In this document: piece by piece, positions 22,750 to 28,286 of the stretch | Layout of the letters: the number at the start of each line of letters is the position of its first letter | How positions within the stretch are numbered: the first letter of the stretch is position 1 | Virus record (IMG/VR): IMGVR_UViG_3300042451_000092 | Location: 1 to 28,286 of that record | DNA length: 28,286 nucleotides | Reading direction: 5' to 3' (one strand) | Source of the DNA: a virus | Made by a program: the position numbers and the translations under genes | The notes under the pieces: model-generated | Database searches by the model: none | Told to the model about the DNA's origin: nothing | What the model saw: the letters and a program-made list of their open reading frames with translations, nothing else

Positions 22750-23832
22750 ATGGAATTTAAAGTAAAAGAAGTAACAGGAATTGTTGAAAAGAGCGCAGCT
22801 CAGATTGAAGAGGAATTATTACAAAAGCATGAGGAGAGTTTAAATAACGATCCACCTGTGATTGAAACACCTCCGATTGAGCAGCCGCCAATTGAGACAC
22901 CTGAGCTAAAAGAAGAAGACGTTCTTTCATATTTGGGAAAAAGGTACAACAAGGAAATCAATTCGTTTGACGAGTTGATGGCTCAGCGTCAGGAAAACGA
23001 ACCGTTACCTGAAGATGTTGAAGCATTCTTGAAGTACAAGAAAGAAACAGGGCGTGGTATCCAAGACTACTTAAAATTGCAAGAAGACTTTGATTCCATG
23101 AATCCTGATAAAATGCTAAAGCAATACCTCATGGCTACAGAGGTTGGTCTCGATGAGGACGACATTGATGCCATGTTGGAAGAGTTTGCTTATGATGAGG
23201 ATCTAGATGATGACTCTAAAATTAAGAAAGCTAAGATTGCTAAGAAAAAGGCTATTGCTAAGGCCAAGGATTACTTCACATCTGAAAAGGAGAAATACAA
23301 ACAACCTCTTGAGTCAAGGGGAAGTACAATTGCTTCTGAAGAGAAAGAAGAGTTTGAGGCGTATAAACAATACATACAACAAGCTAAAACCCTAGAGGAG
23401 GAAAACGGTCGCAAACGTGATTGGTTCCTAAAGAAAACTGATGAGGTGTTTAGTCAAGAGTTCAAAGGTTTTGAGTTCAATATTGACGACAAGAAAGTGG
23501 TTTTCTCTCCCGGTGACGCAACAGAGCTTAAGAAGCTCCAATCAACTCCAACAAACTTTATCAATAAGTATTTGGATGAGAGCGGAATGGTAAGTGATGC
23601 TGCGGGATACCATAGAGCTTTAGCGATCGCAATGAATCCTGAGAAGTTTGCCAAGTTCTTCTACGAACAAGGTCAGGCCGATGCGACAGATAATGTCACT
23701 AAAAAAATAAAGAATGTGAATATGTCTGAGCGCAGAGCACCTGAATCAATCTCCAAAGGAGGAATGCAAATCCGAGAAGTAAATCCGGGCTCCGGCAATG
23801 GATTGAAAATCACAAGTGCAAAAAGAATATAA
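22750..23832 (+). CDS. Capsid scaffold protein candidate
   Basis: 360 aa between portal and major capsid genes. Strongly charged and mostly helical, with an acidic Pro/Glu-rich N-terminal region (about 25-58: PPVIETPPIEQPPIETPELKEE), coiled-coil stretches (about 85-240; the 148-185 part is Asp/Lys rich) and a basic C-terminal end (SGNGLKITSAKRI). This composition and position are standard for internal scaffolding proteins, whose basic C-terminus binds the capsid shell. No protease triad was seen, so it is not obviously a fused protease-scaffold. It has its own promoter-like element 23 nt upstream. Confidence 0.75.
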   Translation: MEFKVKEVTGIVEKSAAQIEEELLQKHEESLNNDPPVIETPPIEQPPIETPELKEEDVLSYLGKRYNKEINSFDELMAQRQENEPLPEDVEAFLKYKKETGRGIQDYLKLQEDFDSMNPDKMLKQYLMATEVGLDEDDIDAMLEEFAYDEDLDDDSKIKKAKIAKKKAIAKAKDYFTSEKEKYKQPLESRGSTIASEEKEEFEAYKQYIQQAKTLEEENGRKRDWFLKKTDEVFSQEFKGFEFNIDDKKVVFSPGDATELKKLQSTPTNFINKYLDESGMVSDAAGYHRALAIAMNPEKFAKFFYEQGQADATDNVTKKIKNVNMSERRAPESISKGGMQIREVNPGSGNGLKITSAKRI

Positions 23833-23852
23833 ACTATTAAAAAAGAAAAAAA

Positions 23853-25298
23853 ATGTCTGTTTTATCTACACCCGGTTATCAGTTACAGCCAAGTGCTGAG
23901 CAGGTAGCTTTGTCAACAAACTACATCCCGTCAAACGGATTTAACTTCATGAATCAGTATTTACCTGATACATATGAGAAAGAATTTGAGCGTTACGGAA
24001 ACCGTACCGTTGCATCTTTCCTTCGTATGGTAGGTGCTGAGATGCCGTCTATCTCTGACCAAATCAAATGGGCAGAACAAGGTCGTCTTCACACTAAGTA
24101 CACTAAAGTTGTTTCTACAGCTACTTTGTCTAACGCTGACAGCGCAACATTCCAAGTCAATGACTTGAACGTTACAGGTATCGCTATCCGCGCAGGTCAA
24201 ACTGTAATGATTACACCTAACGTTGCGGGTCCTACCCAAAACAAAGCTATCGTTACTGCTGTTAACACTGCTACTAACCAATTTACAGTTGCTTTCTATG
24301 AGGCATTAGGTATGACCAATGCTTCTACAGCTAACGAATTTAGCGTATTTGTTTACGGTTCTGAATTCAAGAAAGGCACTACAGGTATGATTGGTTCATT
24401 GGAAGCTGAAGACGAAATCTTCTCTAACAGCCCAATCATCATCAAAGACAAGTATGCTGTCAACGGTTCTGACATGGCTCAGATTGGTTGGATTGAAATC
24501 ACTACTGAGAATGGTGCTAACGGATACCTTTGGTATTTGAAGTCTGAGCACGAAACTCGTCTCCGTTTTGAAGACTACCTCGAAACTGCAATGTTAGAAG
24601 CTGTTCCTGCTGAATCAGGTTCAGGTGTTGCTAACTCAGGTCTTAACCCAACTTATGGTAACAAAGGTTCTGAAGGTGCTTTCTACGTTGTTAACTCTCG
24701 TGGTAACGTATGGGGCGGTGGTAACCCAACTTCATTGCAAGATTTCGATGATATGATTTCTCGTCTTGACAAACAAGGTTCTATCGAAGAGAACGTATTG
24801 TTCGTTAATCGTGATTTCTCTTTCGACATCGACGATATGTTGGCTGCTCAGAACTCTTACGGTGCTGCAGGTACATCTTATGGTTTGTTTGATAACGACC
24901 GTGACATGGCCCTCAACCTTGGTTTCTCAGGATTCCGTCGTGGTTATGACTTCTACAAAACAGATTGGAAATACCTCAACGATCCAACAATGCGTGGTGG
25001 TTTGACTTCATCTGCTACAGGAGCTTCAACTGCTAACGTAATCACAGGTATGCTTGTTCCTGCAGGTTCAACAACTGTATACGACCAAATCCTTGGTAAA
25101 AACGCTAAGCGTCCGTTCTTACACGTTCGTTACCGTGCGTCTGAAACTGAAGATCGTCGTTACAAAACTTGGATCACAGGTTCTGCCGGTGGTGCTGCTA
25201 CTAGCGACCTCGATGCAATGGAAGTTAACTTCTTGTCTGAGCGTGCACTTTGTACCTTAGGCGCGAACAACTTCTTCTTGTTCCGTTACGGTGCCTAA
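23853..25298 (+). CDS. Major capsid protein
   Basis: 481 aa. Expected HK97-fold shell protein, by position after scaffold and by the conserved-looking segments YEKEFERYGNRTVASFLRM and SISDQIKWAEQGRLH (residues 41-80) and LSERALCTLGANNFFLFRY at the end. Similar segments occur in crAss-like and related phages' capsid proteins, as far as I recall. Codon use is visibly selective (Gly GGT, Ala GCT, Arg CGT, Asn AAC, Lys AAG/AAA), unlike its neighbours, in keeping with very high expression. The leader is an A-rich run (AAAAAAGAAAAAAA) without a Shine-Dalgarno site. A strong terminator follows. No promoter element was seen directly upstream, so it is probably read from 22727. Confidence 0.88.
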   Translation: MSVLSTPGYQLQPSAEQVALSTNYIPSNGFNFMNQYLPDTYEKEFERYGNRTVASFLRMVGAEMPSISDQIKWAEQGRLHTKYTKVVSTATLSNADSATFQVNDLNVTGIAIRAGQTVMITPNVAGPTQNKAIVTAVNTATNQFTVAFYEALGMTNASTANEFSVFVYGSEFKKGTTGMIGSLEAEDEIFSNSPIIIKDKYAVNGSDMAQIGWIEITTENGANGYLWYLKSEHETRLRFEDYLETAMLEAVPAESGSGVANSGLNPTYGNKGSEGAFYVVNSRGNVWGGGNPTSLQDFDDMISRLDKQGSIEENVLFVNRDFSFDIDDMLAAQNSYGAAGTSYGLFDNDRDMALNLGFSGFRRGYDFYKTDWKYLNDPTMRGGLTSSATGASTANVITGMLVPAGSTTVYDQILGKNAKRPFLHVRYRASETEDRRYKTWITGSAGGAATSDLDAMEVNFLSERALCTLGANNFFLFRYGA

Positions 25299-25314
25299 TT
25301 AGCACTCAAAATAT

Positions 25315-25346
25315 GAGAGGGGCTTCGGTCCCTCTCTATTTTTATT
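25315..25346 (+). terminator. Intrinsic terminator after the capsid gene (UUCG loop)
   Basis: A 9-bp stem (25315-25323 with 25328-25336, one G-T pair) closes a TTCG tetraloop, followed by TATTTTTATT. The GC-rich stem with cUUCGg loop is very stable. Located 17 nt after the capsid stop; it should end or reduce transcription beyond the most highly expressed gene. Confidence 0.92.
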
Positions 25347-25371
25347 GTAAACTTTAATTATATTATATCTT

Positions 25372-26130
25372 ATGTCAAAAAAAGTCACGTTGGCTGCTGC
25401 CGACAGAGTCTATCGACTCAAAAATGAAAAGGCACCATTGTCTTATATGCTATCAGCAAGAAACACAAAACGCTCAGCACTCCTTTGGTACGATGAGGAA
25501 ACCAATCAAAACAGACCTCTCCGTTACGCAGTAAACCAAAAGAGCCCATTTGAGGATGAGCAAGATGGCAACCCACTTATCCAACCTATTATCTTTGAGA
25601 ATGGCTTCTTAAGCGTTCCTAGAAACAATCCTGTGCTACAGGAGTTCTTATATTACCATCCACAAAATGGTATCGTATTTGAAGAAGTAAACAAAGAGCG
25701 TGATGCACAAGAAGAGGTTGAATTCTTGGTAACTGAGGTTGATGCATTAATCAGAGCTCGTGAGTTAAGTATTGATCAACTTGAGACAGTATATCGAGTA
25801 TTATTCAACAAAGATGTAAGCCGTGTTACCACAGCAGAAATGAAGCGCGATGTGCTTATCTATGCACGTAACTATCCGGGTAGCTTCTTGAATTCTCTTG
25901 AAGATCCAATGCTACACCTACAATCACAGGTTCATATATTCTTTGACATGGGGTTACTTGGTTTCCGAAGTGGAAACAAAGAGGTTTGGTATAGCACACC
26001 AAGTAATAAGAAAAAAATGATGAATATACCTTACGGTGAAGACCCATATGTGCTAGTCGCTATGTATCTTAAAACCGATGAAGGTGTTGAAGCATTGAAA
26101 ATGTTAGAGCACCATTTGGAGAATGCATAA
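25372..26130 (+). CDS. Capsid-adjacent structural protein, unknown role
   Basis: 252 aa, between the capsid terminator and the neck genes. Opens with a basic segment (MSKKVTLAAADRVYRLKNEK), then a beta-rich part including FLYYHPQNGIVFEEVNKERD (about 92-111), then helical regions (EEVEFLVTEVDALIRARELS, 114-133). The F(L)...HPQNG..FEE pattern resembles proteins I recall next to capsid genes in marine phages, without a defined function. Its leader contains TTGTAAACTTTAATTAT, similar to the leader at 11640 but without a good TAnnTTTG element. Candidate for a minor capsid, cargo or head-completion protein. The end of the gene contains the -33 part of the next promoter. Confidence 0.6.
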   Translation: MSKKVTLAAADRVYRLKNEKAPLSYMLSARNTKRSALLWYDEETNQNRPLRYAVNQKSPFEDEQDGNPLIQPIIFENGFLSVPRNNPVLQEFLYYHPQNGIVFEEVNKERDAQEEVEFLVTEVDALIRARELSIDQLETVYRVLFNKDVSRVTTAEMKRDVLIYARNYPGSFLNSLEDPMLHLQSQVHIFFDMGLLGFRSGNKEVWYSTPSNKKKMMNIPYGEDPYVLVAMYLKTDEGVEALKMLEHHLENA

Positions 26131-26145
26131 ATAATGTTATATTTG
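26115..26145 (+). promoter_or_regulatory. Full Bacteroidota-type promoter (TTTG-N19-TATATTTG)
   Basis: TTTG at 26115-26118 and TATATTTG at 26138-26145 are separated by 19 bp, the expected -33/-7 arrangement for Bacteroidota sigma-ABfr-type promoters. It is the only two-part match I found. Predicted start near 26152. The -33 box lies inside the end of the upstream gene. Confidence 0.75.
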
Positions 26146-26151
26146 TAACGT

Positions 26152-26215
26152 TGTTTTAGAGTTCTACTCATTTGTTTGTTTGATAAAGGTGTCCTAGTGG
26201 CACCTTTATTTTTTT
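26152..26215 (+). ncRNA. Candidate small RNA or short attenuated leader (about 60 nt)
   Basis: Between a two-part promoter (26115-26145) and a strong terminator (26183-26209) there is no ATG and no coding frame of useful length. The expected transcript would begin near 26152 with about 30 unpaired U-rich bases (ACTCATTTGTTTGTTTG) and end in the terminator hairpin, like many bacterial small RNAs. It might instead be just the start of a read-through transcript into the neck genes, controlled at the terminator. No homology is claimed. Confidence 0.4.
26183..26215 (+). terminator. Intrinsic terminator before the neck genes
   Basis: ATAAAGGTG (26183-26191) pairs perfectly with CACCTTTAT (26201-26209) around a 9-nt loop TCCTAGTGG, followed by a run of six further T (to 26215). 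A new -7 element begins two bases after the T-run. Confidence 0.9.
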
Positions 26216-26216
26216 G

Positions 26217-26224
26217 TATCTTTG
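26217..26224 (+). promoter_or_regulatory. Bacteroidota-type -7 element (TATCTTTG) after the terminator
   Basis: TATCTTTG directly follows the terminator T-run and lies exactly 23 nt before the ATG at 26240, the same spacing as at 16705 and 22727. No -33 TTTG at the standard distance; the terminator hairpin occupies that place. Confidence 0.65.
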
Positions 26225-26239
26225 TGAAAAGATATTTCA

Positions 26240-26986
26240 ATGATTAACTCAGTAAGAAACACCGTATTGTCAGTTCTTAACAAGAACAACTACGGATATA
26301 TCTCACCATCTGACTTTAATTTGTTTGCAAAACAGGCACAGATGGAGATATACGAAGAATACTACAGCAGCTATAATAAGACCATAAATGCAGAGAATGC
26401 AAGGCTATCAGGCACTGAGTATGCTGATATCGAGAATCCTATTGCAGAGGTCTTAGAGGGCTTCTTGCGTAATGATACGCTCACACAGGTTACGCCTGCA
26501 ACAAACCAATACTATGTACCATCGCTAACGACTACAGGTTATAACTTCTATATGATTAGTAGACTTACTTGTTTTAATGGTACCACAAGATTAGGTGATG
26601 CTGAGAAGGTTGCTAACGCACGTTTGTATATGTTATTGGACTCAATGCTTACGGCACCAACTACAAAGTATCCATCTTATATTATCGAGGGTGATACTAT
26701 CAGTGTATATCCTGATACCATCAATGGTGTATCATCATTGAAGTGCTCATACTTTAGGTTGCCTTTAGACCCTAAGTGGACATACATTACATTGTCAAAT
26801 GGTGAGCCTGCATTCGATCAATCACAACCTGACTATCAAGACTTTGAGCTTCCGGGTGAAGATGAGTACAAAGTAGTAATGAAGATTCTTCAGTACTGCG
26901 GTATGTCAATTAGAGAGATTCAAGTTGCTCAATACGCAATTCAACAAGAACAGAGTGAAAACCCTGCATTTAGCCAACAACAATAA
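26240..26986 (+). CDS. Neck/ring (head-tail connector) protein candidate
   Basis: 248 aa. Begins MINSVRNTVLSVLNKNNYGYISPSDFNLFAKQ, a helical N-terminus of the kind seen in structural ring proteins of Bacteroidota podoviruses. A beta-rich middle follows (YPSYIIEGDTISVYPDTING, SLKCSYFRLPLDPKW) and a helical, Gln-rich end (REIQVAQYAIQQEQSENPAF). The Y...P....G..I.VYP pattern is common to head-completion or connector proteins in this position. It is transcribed from its own -7 element and followed 6 nt later by another neck gene. The exact ring layer cannot be decided. Confidence 0.6.
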   Translation: MINSVRNTVLSVLNKNNYGYISPSDFNLFAKQAQMEIYEEYYSSYNKTINAENARLSGTEYADIENPIAEVLEGFLRNDTLTQVTPATNQYYVPSLTTTGYNFYMISRLTCFNGTTRLGDAEKVANARLYMLLDSMLTAPTTKYPSYIIEGDTISVYPDTINGVSSLKCSYFRLPLDPKWTYITLSNGEPAFDQSQPDYQDFELPGEDEYKVVMKILQYCGMSIREIQVAQYAIQQEQSENPAFSQQQ

Positions 26987-26992
26987 TAGACC

Positions 26993-27916
26993 ATGGCATA
27001 TATTTCACAGTATCAATATTACGAGAATGGCGGTAATGCGCCTGAGGACGCTAATTGGGGGTCTTATCAGTACGTAAGTCTGCATGACATTGTCAATAAT
27101 TTCTTGTTGATGTATACAGGAAACCACTCATTGGTTAATAATGAGGAGCGTTACAAGATAATCTTTCACGCAAAGAGAGCTGTACAAGAGCTTAACTACG
27201 ATGCGTTTAAAGAAATTAAAGTACTTCAGCTTACCGTTTGTGATCAGCTAAGATTTGTTTTACCATCTGACTACGTCAATTGGGTTCGTATATCTTTATA
27301 CAAAGATGGGTATATTAGACCAATGACTGAGAATATTCAAATTCAATCAGCAAAAGCCTATCTTCAAGACCATAATTGTAAGATTTTATTTGATCAGAAT
27401 GGCAACGCCCTTGAGCCTGAGTACTCTGAGCTTGATTGGGATCGTATTACGGGCACTCAGAAGAGTATCTATTTAAATCCGGGTCATCAATTTGACGGGC
27501 AAGAAGGTTGGTATTATGAGGGGGATTGGTATTTTGAAGCAGGTATTGGTGCCAGATATGGTTTAAATACAGAGACCGCTAATAGAAATCCTACATTTAC
27601 TATTGATAAGAAGTCAGGAGTTATTAACTTTAGCTCACATATGTCAGGTGAGTCTGTCATCCTTGAGTACATATCTGATGGTATGGAGAATGGAGATGAT
27701 AGTTTAATTACTGTAAACAAGTTATTTGAGAAGTATGTGTACGCATATATTCAGCATGAGATACTCAATTCAAAGCTTGGTGTACAAGAGTATGTGATAA
27801 TGAGAGCAAGAAAAGAAAAATCTTCTTTATTACGAAATGCAAAAATTAGATTGAGCAATATTCATCCGGGCAGATTATTAATGAACCTACGTGGTCAGAA
27901 TAAGTGGATAAAGTAA
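26993..27916 (+). CDS. Tail tubular/ring protein candidate (P22 gp4-like position)
   Basis: 307 aa. Contains LHDIVNNFLLMYTGN, RYKIIFHAKRAVQELNYDAF (about 60-79) and a following strand segment LQLTVCDQLRFVLPSDYVNWVRIS. This combination is one I associate with tail-tube/ring proteins of crAss-like and related podoviruses: a helical FHAKRA.QEL region then a LP.DYVN.V.. region. The C-terminal part is helical and basic (VYAYIQHEILNSKLG, KEKSSLLRNAKIRLSNIHPGRL). It would stack beneath the portal to build the neck. The start ATG at 26993 follows the previous stop by 6 nt; the next gene starts 2 nt after its stop. Confidence 0.7.
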   Translation: MAYISQYQYYENGGNAPEDANWGSYQYVSLHDIVNNFLLMYTGNHSLVNNEERYKIIFHAKRAVQELNYDAFKEIKVLQLTVCDQLRFVLPSDYVNWVRISLYKDGYIRPMTENIQIQSAKAYLQDHNCKILFDQNGNALEPEYSELDWDRITGTQKSIYLNPGHQFDGQEGWYYEGDWYFEAGIGARYGLNTETANRNPTFTIDKKSGVINFSSHMSGESVILEYISDGMENGDDSLITVNKLFEKYVYAYIQHEILNSKLGVQEYVIMRARKEKSSLLRNAKIRLSNIHPGRLLMNLRGQNKWIK

Positions 27917-27917
27917 C

Positions 27918-28286
27918 ATGGCTAAACTTACAAGAAACTTCAATCAGGGTAAAATGAACAAAGTCGTTGATGAACGACTAATCCCTGATGGACAATATAT
28001 TGACGCGCTCAATGTAAGAATGGGTTCTACAGAACAGAAGAGCATTGGAGCCATTGAGAACACTAAAGGTAACTTAAAAATTACATCTTTAATCTACATT
28101 GATGGTACGCCATTAAGCTCAAATGCTAGAACCATTGGTGCGTTTGAGGACGGTGCAAATGAGACCATTTATTGGTTTGTGCACGACTCAAATTTTCCGG
28201 TTGGAGCGACCGATAAGCTTGACTTGATTGTTTCATTTAACATACTTACAAACATACTAACGTACCACGTCATCAGTATTGATGAT
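27918..28286 (+). CDS. Tail stabilisation/muzzle-like protein, 3' truncated
   Basis: Open from ATG 27918 to the window end (123 codons). The start reads MAKLTRNFNQGKMNKVVDER followed by LIPDGQYIDALNVRMGST and IGAIENTKGN. The pattern G.MN.dlDERL.P.G.Y.DA.N.......G...N..GN is typical of the N-terminus of long neck/tail proteins in crAss-like and related podoviruses, often annotated stabilisation protein (P22 gp10-like) or muzzle. The remainder (YIDGTPLSSNARTIGAFED, TIYWFVHDS) looks like beta-propeller-type strands. Role inferred from this pattern and from its place after the ring genes. Confidence 0.72.
   Translation, partial: MAKLTRNFNQGKMNKVVDERLIPDGQYIDALNVRMGSTEQKSIGAIENTKGNLKITSLIYIDGTPLSSNARTIGAFEDGANETIYWFVHDSNFPVGATDKLDLIVSFNILTNILTYHVISIDD

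Noticed and set aside
26152-26175. GTTTTAGAG-like stretch resembling part of a type II CRISPR repeat
   Set aside because: Only one short copy, no spacer-repeat array and no cas gene nearby; treated as chance similarity within the small-RNA candidate.

Overview
The window is a stretch of a tailed-phage genome, most likely a podovirus-like phage of a Bacteroidota (Flavobacteriia-type) host. Every supportable gene lies on the + strand. Genes are packed tightly, often with ATGA or TAATG start/stop overlaps, and no stretch over 300 bases lacks a gene. The host inference rests on promoter-like TAnnTTTG elements, A-rich leaders mostly lacking Shine-Dalgarno sequences, and Bacteroidota-style signal peptides (ending LSFSQS). 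The head and neck proteins (portal about 810 aa, capsid protein with a QIKWAEQGRLH motif, two neck proteins, a tail-stabilisation-like protein) recall Crassvirales and related marine Bacteroidota podoviruses. That placement is from memory of the families, not from a search.

Layout. Positions 1-2884 hold two paralogous fibre/lectin-like genes, the first cut by the window edge. Positions 2886-3590 hold a GIY-YIG homing endonuclease. Positions 3601-11611 hold two small unknown genes and two very large fibre genes built from repeated modules, with 20 copies of a VGIGT-type repeat. Positions 11640-14257 hold small genes plus a lysis-type cluster: several one-TM proteins including tandem paralogs, a coiled-coil/secreted overlapping pair, a two-TM holin candidate and an M15 peptidase endolysin. 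Positions 14281-16697 hold small basic proteins, another appendage-like gene, a lipoprotein with a C-terminal TM (unimolecular spanin layout) and a metallophosphoesterase. Positions 16728-18069 hold small conserved-looking genes, a GroES-like protein and a candidate small terminase. Positions 18014-25298 hold the packaging and head genes: large terminase, portal, scaffold and major capsid protein. From 25372 to the end are a capsid-adjacent gene, two neck/ring proteins and the start of a tail-stabilisation-like gene.

Regulation. Five TAnnTTTG elements sit shortly before genes, four of them 22-23 nt upstream of the ATG, implying very short leaders. A full TTTG-N19-TAnnTTTG promoter at 26115-26145 is followed within 40 nt by a strong terminator with no ATG between, so it may make a roughly 60-nt RNA. 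A UUCG-loop terminator follows the capsid gene. The genes together describe late functions: packaging, capsid and neck assembly, receptor binding and lysis. No replication, integration, tRNA, CRISPR or reverse-transcriptase gene was seen.
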